Assembly: GCA_023402015.1 (NCBI GenBank)
Contig: JAEXCU010000001.1
Span: forward strand, 62,001-126,000
DNA: 64,000 bases
Source: Pseudomonadota bacterium
GTDB lineage: Bacteria > Pseudomonadota > Alphaproteobacteria > Rs-D84
Direction of reading: 5' to 3'
A program made the position numbers and the translations under genes. Numbering within the stretch: position 1 is the first letter of the stretch; each line of letters starts with the position of its first letter. The notes beneath the pieces are model-generated. The model was not told the DNA's origin and searched no databases. It saw nothing but the letters and a program-made list of their open reading frames with translations. Shown in pieces: positions 45,812-54,859 of the stretch.

Positions 45812-47173
45812 ATGACGTTTATCAAAGACAGATTTAAATTGCATGGCATTATGAAATTATGCCTGGCGGCCTGGGCGTTGTGCATGATGTATGGATGTGC
45901 AAATACGCAATCTGACCAACCGCAATATGATACGATAACGGTTGTTGATAATTTGGTCATTGATGAAAATTCTGTGCCAATTTTTCCGAAAAAGGCGGCG
46001 TTGACCACCGATACTGCGCGCAGATTTTCAATTGATTTGCCCAAACGTTGTACGGTTGATTGGAATAATCAAACCGTTGTGTCCGTTGTCCCCGAAGAAA
46101 AAATTGAAATTGTTCGTTTGGCCACCGGCGATAAATTGCCAAATTTAAATGTTTCTGATTATGAATTCAAAGAACTGACCGTGAAACAGGCGCTGGATAA
46201 ACTGCTGGACGGAACAGACATTTCTGTGGTGGAAGACGAAGTTTTATATGAAAAAATATCTGGTTCCATTACATCGGGAAATTTGGCGGATGCAATTGAA
46301 CTGATGGCGAAAATGGGCCGCGTATATTTTTACTATGATAGCGAAATTGGTGAAATTCACCTGACGCATCGTGCGAAATGGCTGATAAAAATGCCGCGCG
46401 ACGAAAGTATCATTATGGCATTGTTGGATGCCATGCATGGCGCAGATATGCGAAACCTGTTGGTTGATTGGCAGGATAAAACCGTCGTGTTCGAAGGCAA
46501 TTATCAAACAGAACGCGAAGTTGCCAGAATAATTTCTGATATATCGTCCAAGAAATATATGTTGGCGTGGGATATTGATGTTTATCGCGTTTATCCACGT
46601 ACAGATAATCCGATAATTTGGATGAATTTATTGCCGGCGTTTGGCGATAACAATGTTAAAATGTCTATTCCGGGTGTTGTCGGGCGCGCATTGGTTGTCA
46701 GTCCCGAAATTAATACCAAAACATTACAGGAATTTTTATCCCAGCAGGCAAACATTGTCTTGATTTCCCAGGGAACATTTGTAATTCCAAATGGGTGGCA
46801 ATCACGTTTTGACATTGGTCAATGCAGTCGCGAAGAAAGACTGGAAACCGACCTGATAATTGGTGCCACGGGTAAATATGGCGATTATGGTGGCCGCGAA
46901 AAAATTGACGCAAAAATTGTTTTGCGTACCGGTGCGGGGGAATTGTCTTCGTTTAATATCCCGTCGTCCGTTGGCGATAACTATGTAATCATTGGAATTC
47001 CGACACATTCATTTGTAACAACGCCTGAAACATTAATCAGTCCGTTTGCAGAATTGGTCGTATTCATGTCGCCGCGTGTGATTTCCATTGTTGATCCAGG
47101 TGATATTCCAAATGGCCCAATGACACCACTGGCCGGGGATGCATTGCGTGCGTTTTTGGGCGCTGTGGAATAA
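45812..47173 (+). CDS. PilN-like secretin lipoprotein of a type IVb pilus
   Basis: 453 residues. Signal sequence with lipobox-like YGC (Cys29). A periplasmic N-domain (VSDYEFKELTVKQALDKLLDGTDISV) resembles the secretin/TonB short domain. The C-terminus FVTTPETLISPFAELVVFMSPRVI matches the secretin end that reads ELLIFITPRI. The secretin pore region between is divergent. R64-type pili use the lipoprotein secretin PilN beside PilO/P/Q/R; here it is separated by 22 kb from the others. GGGGAAC precedes the ATG. Confidence 0.68.
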   Translation: MTFIKDRFKLHGIMKLCLAAWALCMMYGCANTQSDQPQYDTITVVDNLVIDENSVPIFPKKAALTTDTARRFSIDLPKRCTVDWNNQTVVSVVPEEKIEIVRLATGDKLPNLNVSDYEFKELTVKQALDKLLDGTDISVVEDEVLYEKISGSITSGNLADAIELMAKMGRVYFYYDSEIGEIHLTHRAKWLIKMPRDESIIMALLDAMHGADMRNLLVDWQDKTVVFEGNYQTEREVARIISDISSKKYMLAWDIDVYRVYPRTDNPIIWMNLLPAFGDNNVKMSIPGVVGRALVVSPEINTKTLQEFLSQQANIVLISQGTFVIPNGWQSRFDIGQCSREERLETDLIIGATGKYGDYGGREKIDAKIVLRTGAGELSSFNIPSSVGDNYVIIGIPTHSFVTTPETLISPFAELVVFMSPRVISIVDPGDIPNGPMTPLAGDALRAFLGAVE

Positions 47174-47186
47174 GGATAAATAAAAT

Positions 47187-48440
47187 ATGTTTACAAAATT
47201 GGAAAGAAAAATCGCATTCAGATATTTGGCCGCAAAAAAGCGTGGCTTTGGTTCCGTAATATCATGGGTGTCATTAATTGGTATCACGTTGGGTGTTGCA
47301 ACCCTGATTGTGGTTATGTCTGTTATGGGCGGATTCCATGACACATTGTTGTCGCGCATTGTTGGAATGAATGGGCATGTGGTTGTCTATCACCAAGATG
47401 GCGCAATTCAAGATTATGATTTTTTAATTGAAAAAATAAAACAGAACAAGGTTGTCGCCGCACGTGCAACAGGCATCGTTCCAATTGCCGAAGGCCAGGT
47501 TATGGCAACGGCAAATGGAAATAACACAGGCGCAATGATACGGGGAATTCGTATGTCCGACCTGGCCGCGAAAACTGCCAGTGGTACAAAAATTTATGGT
47601 AAACCATTAAACAAAATTAACGATGGTGAATTGGTGGGTGGCGCATCGCTGACGCGCGCGTTGGGCGTCGGCATGGGCGACAAGATTTCGTTGGTTTCGG
47701 CCAATGGGGCAACCCCGACACCATTTGGCACAATGCCGCGTATTATGGCATATCCGGTTATGTCATCGTTCTTTATGGGAATGTATGAATATGATTCTGG
47801 GTATATTTTTATGCCATTGGAAACCGCCCAGAAATATTTAAATATTGGCAATGGAATAACACATATTGATTTGTTCTTGAAAGACCCCGAAGATACCCGC
47901 GCGGTTGCCGATGCATTAACACGTCTGTTGCCCGAAGGTTTTGTTGTTCGCGATTGGCGTGATTTAAATCGTGGTTTTGTGGGGGCATTACAGGTTGAAT
48001 CAAATGTAATGTTTTTAATCCTGATGCTGATTGTGATTGTGGCGGCGTTTAATATTGTTTCATCGCTGATTATGCTGGTCAAGGACAAATCCAAAGACAT
48101 CGCGGTTTTGCGTACCTTTGGCGTGTCGCGTCGTTCCATGATGAAGATATTTATCCTGTCGGGAACCAGTATTGGCGTAATCGGCGCGGTATTGGGCAGT
48201 ATATTTGGCGTTCTGATTGCGGTTTATATTGAACCAATACGTCAATTTTTTCAGTGGGCGACCGGTCGCGACCTGTTCCCGTCAGAGTTGTATTATCTGT
48301 CGGAATTGCCGTCAAAATTGGTCCCCAGTACTGTAATTGGAATTGCGGTTTTGGCAATTGCACTGGCATTTCTGGCCACACTGTATCCTGCATGGAAGGC
48401 GGCAAATACCGATCCGGTTGATGTCCTGCGGAATGAATAA
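47187..48440 (+). CDS. lolE: Lipoprotein-releasing ABC transporter permease LolC/LolE
   Basis: 417 residues. Membrane helix at about 22-45, a large periplasmic MacB-like domain, then three helices at about 270-300, 320-345 and 375-400. FGSVISWVSLIGITLGVATLIVVMSVMGGFHD and the ending PAWKAANTDPVDVLRNE are the LolCE signature. Extracts outer-membrane lipoproteins from the inner membrane for LolA. Only one permease gene is present, so it probably forms a homodimer. Confidence 0.92.
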   Translation: MFTKLERKIAFRYLAAKKRGFGSVISWVSLIGITLGVATLIVVMSVMGGFHDTLLSRIVGMNGHVVVYHQDGAIQDYDFLIEKIKQNKVVAARATGIVPIAEGQVMATANGNNTGAMIRGIRMSDLAAKTASGTKIYGKPLNKINDGELVGGASLTRALGVGMGDKISLVSANGATPTPFGTMPRIMAYPVMSSFFMGMYEYDSGYIFMPLETAQKYLNIGNGITHIDLFLKDPEDTRAVADALTRLLPEGFVVRDWRDLNRGFVGALQVESNVMFLILMLIVIVAAFNIVSSLIMLVKDKSKDIAVLRTFGVSRRSMMKIFILSGTSIGVIGAVLGSIFGVLIAVYIEPIRQFFQWATGRDLFPSELYYLSELPSKLVPSTVIGIAVLAIALAFLATLYPAWKAANTDPVDVLRNE

Positions 48441-48452
48441 GGGAATATCACA

Positions 48453-49163
48453 ATGGCAAATATATTGAATTCTTTATCCAAAATATCCAAAGGCGACGTT
48501 GTTCTGTCTGTGCGTGATATTAAAAAAACATTTATGGAAGGCGGCCAACCATTACATATTCTGCGTGGTGGTGGGTTTGATTTGCATCGCGGCGAAATTG
48601 TTGCGCTGGTTGGGCCGTCGGGCAGTGGTAAATCCACATTATTACAATGCGTTGGATTGTTGGATAAACCCACATCGGGCAGTATTTTGATTGACGGCAC
48701 ACCTGCGCAAAAAATGGATGATGAAATGCGTACTATGATGCGCCGTCGTAAAATTGGTTTTGTGTACCAGCGGCATAATTTATTATCTGATTTTACCGCA
48801 TGCGAAAATGTTGCATTGCCAATGTTGGCCAATGGATACACGGCGGATGCAGCGAACGCGCGCGCGATGAAATTGCTGCGTGCGGCAAATGTTGCGCACC
48901 GCGCATCGCATCTGCCGGGGGAAATGTCGGGGGGGGAACAGCAACGAACCGCCGTGGCCCGCGCATTGGCAAATGATCCGGATATCTTATTGGCCGATGA
49001 ACCCACAGGCAGTTTGGATCCGGCGCATGCCACAAATGTTTTTGATTTATTGTTGGATTTGGTGCGGAAAAACAAAATGGCGATGCTGTTTGTAACCCAT
49101 GATATGGGACTGGCCGCGCGCGCCGACAGAAAAATCACAATTCAGGACGGAATTGTGCAATAA
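48453..49163 (+). CDS. lolD: Lipoprotein-releasing ABC transporter ATPase
   Basis: 236 residues. Walker A GPSGSGKST, Q-loop VYQRHNLL, signature MSGGEQQRTAVARAL, Walker B LLADEPTGSLD, H-loop THD. 12 nt after the permease gene; together they form the Lol export engine needed for the many lipoproteins in this window. Confidence 0.95.
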   Translation: MANILNSLSKISKGDVVLSVRDIKKTFMEGGQPLHILRGGGFDLHRGEIVALVGPSGSGKSTLLQCVGLLDKPTSGSILIDGTPAQKMDDEMRTMMRRRKIGFVYQRHNLLSDFTACENVALPMLANGYTADAANARAMKLLRAANVAHRASHLPGEMSGGEQQRTAVARALANDPDILLADEPTGSLDPAHATNVFDLLLDLVRKNKMAMLFVTHDMGLAARADRKITIQDGIVQ

Positions 49164-49184
49164 TATAATTACCAAGGGAGAGAG

Positions 49185-49775
49185 ATGATGACAAAACAAC
49201 AAACAAACAAGCGTTCTGCCGCGGCCACAACCGTGGTATATAAAACCACCACCGCGCACAAGGTTTGGGGTGTAATCGCACTGGCGGGATTGTTTACATG
49301 TGGTTTATTTCTGGGGTGGACCCTGCGCCCAAACGCAACATGTGAAATGCCAAATCCAGACAATGGCGGATTTATAGAGGTTGTTCAGGTATCCACCGGT
49401 ACAGAAAATATGGCAACCGACAACAAACCAACATGCGTTGTTATTCAGGAATTATTGGCCAGCCGTATTTATCCAGAAAATGAACCTGATTATGTCCGGC
49501 ATTTATTGAATGCCAGCACTTATTCTACAATGGCCGAACGTGGTTGTCCGGAAAACGCAGAAAAATATAAAGAAATGGCATTGCGTGAAATAGAAATCGC
49601 CACCGCATTACAAGAAGAAGAATATATGGGAACAGCCGATGCGGAAATTGTCATAGATACATACAAGAAATTAAACATGCAGCGCGAGGCGCAGGTTTTC
49701 CTGAATAAAATCAAAAAACTGACAGATCCGGCCATAGATTTTATTTTGAAAATGGAAAAAGTAATCAATGAATAA
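49185..49775 (+). CDS. Single-pass membrane protein, unknown
   Basis: 196 residues with one membrane helix at about 27-46 and a periplasmic C-terminal part rich in Glu. Cys53, Cys79 and Cys108 may pair. The YVRHLLNASTYSTMAERGCPENAEKYKEMALREIEIATAL region resembles a tetratricopeptide-like helix pair, without clear repeats. It lies 21 nt after lolD and 10 nt before the next secreted gene. Function unknown. Confidence 0.55.
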   Translation: MMTKQQTNKRSAAATTVVYKTTTAHKVWGVIALAGLFTCGLFLGWTLRPNATCEMPNPDNGGFIEVVQVSTGTENMATDNKPTCVVIQELLASRIYPENEPDYVRHLLNASTYSTMAERGCPENAEKYKEMALREIEIATALQEEEYMGTADAEIVIDTYKKLNMQREAQVFLNKIKKLTDPAIDFILKMEKVINE

Positions 49776-49785
49776 CGGATAAAAC

Positions 49786-50415
49786 ATGAAAAAAATATCT
49801 TTATCATTTATGGCGTTGATTGGTGGCCTGGTGATTGCGGGAAATACATTTGCCGCAGATGTTGGTGCGCGTAAATCATGTGCGGAAATTCAGGCCCAGA
49901 TTAATTCGTTGGCCGCATTGGAAACGCCCGATAATACGCAGACGACGGAACTGGTGCAATTGCGCGAAACGTATCGTCGCGATTGTGTTAAACGTGCATC
50001 GGGCAGGGCGCGCAGCACGGGCATGCGAACACCCGTTATAACCGATGATGCGTCCGCGGTGGTGGAAACAACAGAAAACATTGACGATGCGGCGGTGGCA
50101 TGTACAACGCCGGATGCAAACGGTTGTTGCCCCGGCGAGGTTTATACAGATATGGGCGACCAGGGATTTAATTGCTGTCCGACCGATGGTGGCATGTGTT
50201 TCGCACCCATGGTTGTGGAACCTGTTGCGCCGGTCAAAACGGACGCAGAAATCGCCGAAGAAATTGCCGCAAATATTGCCAAAGGTCTGTGCGCTGACGG
50301 CAGTAAACCAAACAAATACGGATGCTGTGGCGCGGAAGTATTTAAAGATTTGGGTAATACTGTATTTGCATGTTGCCAACCGGATGGTGGCGAATGTTTT
50401 CCACCAATAAAATAA
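49786..50415 (+). CDS. Secreted protein with two Cys-rich repeats
   Basis: 209 residues with a signal peptide (1-24). The second half has two copies of a Cys module: Cys106, Cys114-115, Cys130-131, Cys138 and Cys169, Cys180-181, Cys196-197, Cys204, sharing the layout GCC..EV(Y/F).D.G...F.CC..DGG.CF.P. The CC-to-CC spacing is 16 residues in both. The fold must rely on disulfides, so it acts outside the cytoplasm. I do not recognise the module. Confidence 0.6.
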   Translation: MKKISLSFMALIGGLVIAGNTFAADVGARKSCAEIQAQINSLAALETPDNTQTTELVQLRETYRRDCVKRASGRARSTGMRTPVITDDASAVVETTENIDDAAVACTTPDANGCCPGEVYTDMGDQGFNCCPTDGGMCFAPMVVEPVAPVKTDAEIAEEIAANIAKGLCADGSKPNKYGCCGAEVFKDLGNTVFACCQPDGGECFPPIK

Positions 50416-50445
50416 AAAACCGGCATTTGCCGGTTTTTTATTTTG
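50414..50445. terminator. Bidirectional terminator
   Basis: AACCGGCATTTGCCGGTT hairpin flanked by A6 and T6. Confidence 0.85.
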
Positions 50446-51010
50446 TTTTTGTTCGTTTCAGACCCGTCAGAAAGGATTTAGTCATCTGATTTTGATGTGC
50501 CATGAACTGATCTGTAATCTCGGCGATTCTTTTATTTTTTTCGTAAATGTCCGTAAACAGTACCGCGCGTTGTTTCAATTCGGCGTCGCGGGCAATTTGT
50601 TTGCGCAATTCTTCCTCTGCATGGCGTTTGGCGGCATCTGTTTGGTTTAATTGGTCAACGACATCTTTGACCCATGCCTGGGCGGCGATTTTGTCAGCCG
50701 CGGCGGAATTGTCAAAATATTCACTTAAACGTTCTTTGTTTACACGATTGTGTGGCATGCGTTTTTTGGATTCTGTCCCATTTGCATTAACGGTAATACA
50801 CGGTGTTTTATCTGTGCAATTCGGTGCGACATTACGACCCTGGGGCAAATTTATTTTTTTGTTTTTGCGTACCGGCACGGTTGTATGTGCACCCGTATGT
50901 GGCATTGGCGTATTTGTTATTTGTGGCCTGATGTCATATACATAATGTGTTAATGCAAAACGTGGTGCAAATTGCAGGTTGCTGCAAATATATAAGATAT
51001 GATTTGTCAT
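50438..51010 (-). CDS. Hypothetical coiled-coil protein
   Basis: 190 residues from ATG 51010, preceded by AAAGGAG. The N-terminal half is proline- and aromatic-containing and loose; the C-terminal half (about 105-185) is a long charged helix likely to form a coiled coil (QLNQTDAAKRHAEEELRKQIARDAELKQRAVLF). Basic C-terminus. No family recognised. Confidence 0.5.
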   Translation of the reverse strand: MTNHILYICSNLQFAPRFALTHYVYDIRPQITNTPMPHTGAHTTVPVRKNKKINLPQGRNVAPNCTDKTPCITVNANGTESKKRMPHNRVNKERLSEYFDNSAAADKIAAQAWVKDVVDQLNQTDAAKRHAEEELRKQIARDAELKQRAVLFTDIYEKNKRIAEITDQFMAHQNQMTKSFLTGLKRTKTK

Positions 51011-51111
51011 GTAATAAAACTCCTTTGCGAAATAAACAATATCACCCATAACGGGGTCATTTCAACCCAAAGAAATAAAAAACCGGAATTTTATGTTGGT
51101 TTAATAAATGC

Positions 51112-51139
51112 TTGCTTTTGGGGAATTTTAGTATATAAT
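51112..51139 (+). promoter_or_regulatory. Promoter of the tRNA-Gly / tRNA-Tyr unit
   Basis: TTGCTT (51112-51117), 16-nt spacer, TATAAT (51134-51139). Confidence 0.65.
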
Positions 51140-51159
51140 CATTTCGCTAAACATTTGTT

Positions 51160-51234
51160 GCGGGCATAGTACAAAGGCTAGTATGCAAGCCTTCCAAGCT
51201 TGAAATGCGGGTTCGATTCCCGCTGCCCGCACCA
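51160..51234 (+). tRNA. tRNA-Gly (TCC)
   Basis: 75 nt with CCA; acceptor GCGGGCA/TGCCCGC, anticodon loop CTTCCAA. Confidence 0.93.
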
Positions 51235-51349
51235 AAAAATTGTGAAAAATGGAATCTGCTTGATTTTGATTCCGGCCATGTACGCTTTGTACACTTGCCT
51301 GTATCAAAACCGTCGCATCTTCCGATTTTTGACAATTTTTTACGAGATT

Positions 51350-51436
51350 GGGCGTGCGCCGGAGTTGGAGAGCCGGGGCAGACTGTAAATCTGTTGGCTT
51401 AAGCCTGAGCTGGTTCGAATCCAGCCACTCCCACCA
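51350..51436 (+). tRNA. tRNA-Tyr (GTA), with atypical 5' half
   Basis: Class II tRNA, 87 nt with CCA. Anticodon loop CTGTAAA, T arm GCTGG-TTCGAAT-CCAGC, and a long variable arm. The acceptor is GGGCGTG against CACTCCC, leaving a C4-U69 mismatch, and position 8 reads C rather than the near-universal U. Confidence 0.82.
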
Positions 51437-51442
51437 ATAAAA

Positions 51443-51471
51443 TCACCCACCCTTGCGGTGGGTGTTTTTAT
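51443..51471. terminator. Terminator after tRNA-Tyr
   Basis: CACCCACC/GGTGGGTG (51444-51464), then TTTTTATTT. Confidence 0.8.
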
Positions 51472-52322
51472 TTCCCATTGAAACTGGCCAGTAATTCGCG
51501 GGCGCGGTCGGTGCGTTTGTGTTTGATGTTATCGTTAATCAAAACACACAGCAACAGCATCTGGTACAAATCATCGTACCATTTTTCCAATTCTGTGTCC
51601 GATAATTTTTCAACATTGCATTTGTTGGTACTGTTCGTGTGGCGGATGCACAACTGATTACACAGTCCGCGCGTTTTATCAAACAGTTCTTTGTGCCCGT
51701 CCGGCGCATTTTTTAAAATGTCTTCGTATTCATTGGCAATCGCGGCCAGTATTTTTGATTTGCCGATTAAATCACCCTTTAATGCCCGATGGTTGTATTG
51801 CAATATTGCCAGGCCTGTATGTGGTGTGGATATTTCCGCCACCGCTGCGCCCTGGGGATTCTTGGGCACAATTTTAAACGACTGCTTGTCAGGAATGGCA
51901 ATGATTTCGTAATTCATATGGTCCAGCAGCATAAATATGTTTTCGGACAATATTGTGTAATCGCCCGTTTTATTATAATGCGAACATATGGGGCTCTTGG
52001 CGAAAACGGTGCAAATGTTTATATAGTATTCCAGATATTTAAGTATGTCGTCATCATTTTCAATATTCGGAATCCCACCGGATTTGTACTCTATGTTTAG
52101 TGCGTTTTTTAAATCTTCAATATTAATGCAGGACAATCTGCCTTTCCAACCGGAAAAAAGTTCGGTGTTAAAAACGTTTTCCAAAGTAGTATATCGCCGA
52201 TGTAATGGCCCTAAGCTATAAGGGTCTGTGTACAACAGTTTGGAATTAAACAAAATTGCAATTCTGGCGATTTCATCGGTAAAATTGTATTTTTCGTTTA
52301 AAATGTCTAAAAAATGTTTCAT
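51468..52322 (-). CDS. Hypothetical protein, possibly HEPN/AbiJ-like
   Basis: 284 residues, cytoplasmic. The C-terminal half (TGLAILQYNHRALKGDLIGKSKILAAIANEYEDIL... then a Cys-rich turn NQLCIRHTNS and helices) vaguely recalls HEPN-like domains found with AbiJ-type abortive-infection proteins, with RHTN in the place of an Rx4-6H-type motif. The match is weak. It stands alone beside a tRNA pair, a common landing place for accessory genes. Coding style does not differ obviously from its neighbours. Confidence 0.5.
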   Translation of the reverse strand: MKHFLDILNEKYNFTDEIARIAILFNSKLLYTDPYSLGPLHRRYTTLENVFNTELFSGWKGRLSCINIEDLKNALNIEYKSGGIPNIENDDDILKYLEYYINICTVFAKSPICSHYNKTGDYTILSENIFMLLDHMNYEIIAIPDKQSFKIVPKNPQGAAVAEISTPHTGLAILQYNHRALKGDLIGKSKILAAIANEYEDILKNAPDGHKELFDKTRGLCNQLCIRHTNSTNKCNVEKLSDTELEKWYDDLYQMLLLCVLINDNIKHKRTDRARELLASFNGK

Positions 52323-52390
52323 GCGCGGTACCTGTGAATGTTTTATTTAATTTTAGTGCGCAAATGCCAAATTTCAATGGTACGCGCATT

Positions 52391-52417
52391 CAAAAAATAA
52401 CCCGCCATATGGCGGGC
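52391..52417 (-). terminator. Terminator of the LpoA-like gene
   Basis: CCCGCC/GGCGGG (52401-52416), followed on the minus strand by TTATTTTTTG. Confidence 0.75.
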
Positions 52418-52420
52418 GTG

Positions 52421-54010
52421 TTATTCTGTGATTTCCACACTGTCAATATATGTTCGGTTTACAGATTCCAACGAAACGGGTTGAAAATCCGGCGATATGA
52501 TTACATCACTGTCATCTTCGGGCAGGATTGTTATTGCGTCTGTGCGATGGGTGGTTTGCGCGGGCGCGGTCATATTTGCGCCATATGTTTTTGATGTATA
52601 TTTCCCGCGAAAGCGTTCTGGGATATTAATATAGTTCATTGGGTTTATCCCGCGTGTTTCCAATTCCATTTCACGTGCCGGCGAAATGTGGCGTTGTTGA
52701 ATATTATAAACCGGTGTCATAAAGTTCGTGGGTGCCGGTTTTACTTCGCGTACAGTACCGGATCCATTCAATTCCACAATGCGCAGGGCGCGTTCACTGT
52801 CGCCGGTTGGGCGCATGCGGAACAGGCCGTCAATACCGACATAACCACTGGGGTCCAATAAATATGCGGCATTTGATTTATCAGAATAAACCATGCCGAT
52901 TGCCATGCTGGTGGCGTCGTATCCAAATGTTGCCAAACGCGACGGCGTGGTGCCTGATACCTGTTCATATAAATTTATGAATTCGGGCGATATTGGTGGA
53001 AGTGCGGCATATTTTGCCCCCGACATTGTTAAATCAGATACAATATCTGACCCGTCCCACATGGCCGTTCCGTAAAAGCGTACGCCACGCGCAGGCACCC
53101 CATAGTACCGCAGAAATGACGCCAATGTTTCTGTATCATCACCACTGCCCAGGAATAAAACCGCGTCATATGGTATCGCGCCCAGGGTGTCTGATTTAGA
53201 AATCTTGTCTAATTGAATGCTTAACGATGATTTTTCAATCGCGGTCAGGGTTTCTTTGGTCAAAATATCGGACAATATTTCCCGTGCGCGGGTATTTGCC
53301 GCGGTGCGTGCCGTATTCATTGTTGCGGCCTGGGTTGCATTTTTAATTGATTCTGAATCTTTTTCCGCGTAATAAAACAATCCACCCAGTGGCACGTTAT
53401 AAATATCCGCCGCGCTTTTTGCGGTTCCTGCCATCAGTTTGCCCGATACGGTATCAGGTGCCAAAATGATAAAGTTTTTTACACCGTCAGACGACATTTC
53501 TTGGACGATTGCCTCTACACTGTTGGTGGGCATTAATGCCATGGTCATAACGCCGCGTCCGACCGCCGTTGCATCAGATGTGAATGATAACACCGGTAAA
53601 TTTTCCGCCTTCATATCACGCACCAGGCGTGCATCGCCCGCGAAAACCGGCCCTATTACGATTTCCGGATTCGTGGCCAGGGCATGGCTGATGGTATTAA
53701 CGGCGTTTGTTGCGGTGTCATAAAACGTTATCGCCATATTTTCCGGCGCGCGTTGTAATGCGGCGGTTTCAATGGATGCGCGAATTGTTTGACCGGCAGC
53801 CCCGTTTTGGCCCGTCAGGGGCAACAGTACGGCGACATTACGCAATCCGTCGCCGGCAACATTTGTTGCGTCTGGCACGCCATACTGCATCTGGGCGGGG
53901 GTGCCGGTTGGTTCCGTGCCGTATTCATCAAACCATGTACCACTTTTGGGTGTTGTGCATGCAGTTATCATTAATAAAGTTGCCAGGGCAAAAAATCTGT
54001 TCATAAACAT
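52421..54010 (-). CDS. LpoA-like penicillin-binding protein activator lipoprotein
   Basis: 529 residues. Lipobox ITAC near residue 17-20. The mature part is a type I periplasmic-binding fold (NVAVLLPLTGQNGAAGQTIRASIETAAL...), as in LpoA and Leu/Ile/Val-binding relatives. The pairing with rsmI is typical of proteobacterial lpoA loci. It would activate a class A PBP from the outer membrane. The start is uncertain among ATG 54022, 54010 and 54004; 54010 has the best upstream purines. Confidence 0.8.
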   Translation of the reverse strand: MFMNRFFALATLLMITACTTPKSGTWFDEYGTEPTGTPAQMQYGVPDATNVAGDGLRNVAVLLPLTGQNGAAGQTIRASIETAALQRAPENMAITFYDTATNAVNTISHALATNPEIVIGPVFAGDARLVRDMKAENLPVLSFTSDATAVGRGVMTMALMPTNSVEAIVQEMSSDGVKNFIILAPDTVSGKLMAGTAKSAADIYNVPLGGLFYYAEKDSESIKNATQAATMNTARTAANTRAREILSDILTKETLTAIEKSSLSIQLDKISKSDTLGAIPYDAVLFLGSGDDTETLASFLRYYGVPARGVRFYGTAMWDGSDIVSDLTMSGAKYAALPPISPEFINLYEQVSGTTPSRLATFGYDATSMAIGMVYSDKSNAAYLLDPSGYVGIDGLFRMRPTGDSERALRIVELNGSGTVREVKPAPTNFMTPVYNIQQRHISPAREMELETRGINPMNYINIPERFRGKYTSKTYGANMTAPAQTTHRTDAITILPEDDSDVIISPDFQPVSLESVNRTYIDSVEITE

Positions 54011-54058
54011 TGAAATATCCATTTTATTCTGTATCATTTTACTATAAAAGGAAACTGA

Positions 54059-54859
54059 ATGCAAACTGGGCTTTACATAGTTGGAACACCAATAGGAAAC
54101 CTGTCGGATATGTCGCCGCGCGCGATAGATACATTGCAAAATGTGGATCTGATTGCGGCCGAAGATACCCGTGTTTTGGGCAAACTGGCCGCGCATTTTG
54201 ATATAAAAACGCCGCGCGTTTCATGTCATGAACACAACGAACGGGATGTTATTCCGGAACTGATTGAAAAGATGCAATCTGGTGCATCTGTTGCGGTGGT
54301 ATCAGATGCGGGTATGCCGGGTGTCAGCGACCCGGGTTTTCGCATCGTTCGTGCGGCGCGCGCGGCAGGGATACCCGTTTTCGTTGTGCCGGGACCGACG
54401 GCGGCGACTTCTGCGCTGGTGCTGTCTGGATTTCCGACAGACAGATTTACGTTCTGTGGTTTTTTTGATGAGAAAAAATTGCGCGATGATAACAAAATTC
54501 GTCATACGATTATTTATTACGAAAGTCCGAACCGCATTATGTCAACAATTGCGGCCATGGCGCGCGTAATGCCGGAACGCCAAATTGCAATTGTTCGCGA
54601 AATAACAAAAATTCACGAAGAGGCGATAATTGGATATCCCGCGGAATTAATGAGTATAACACCGCCGCGTGGGGAAATTGTTATCGTGGTGGCGCCGGCG
54701 CCTGAACATAAAATGTCAGACAGTGAAATTTCAGAAATTGTTAATGATATTGCGGCCGCATCCACAAAATCGGCCGCCGCAGATTTGGCCGCGCGTGCCG
54801 GCATATCTAAAAAAGAAGCATATAAACGCATGCTGAACAAAGGTGGCGATAATGATTAA
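54059..54859 (+). CDS. rsmI: 16S rRNA 2'-O-ribose C1402 methyltransferase
   Basis: 266 residues. Tetrapyrrole-methylase fold: GLYIVGTPIGNLSDMSPRAIDTL at the start, AAEDTRVLGKL, VSDAGMPGVSDPG, and VPGPTAATSALVLSGFPTDRF. The C-terminal GISKKEAYKRML is the RsmI tail helix. Good site AAAAGGA. Confidence 0.96.
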   Translation: MQTGLYIVGTPIGNLSDMSPRAIDTLQNVDLIAAEDTRVLGKLAAHFDIKTPRVSCHEHNERDVIPELIEKMQSGASVAVVSDAGMPGVSDPGFRIVRAARAAGIPVFVVPGPTAATSALVLSGFPTDRFTFCGFFDEKKLRDDNKIRHTIIYYESPNRIMSTIAAMARVMPERQIAIVREITKIHEEAIIGYPAELMSITPPRGEIVIVVAPAPEHKMSDSEISEIVNDIAAASTKSAAADLAARAGISKKEAYKRMLNKGGDND

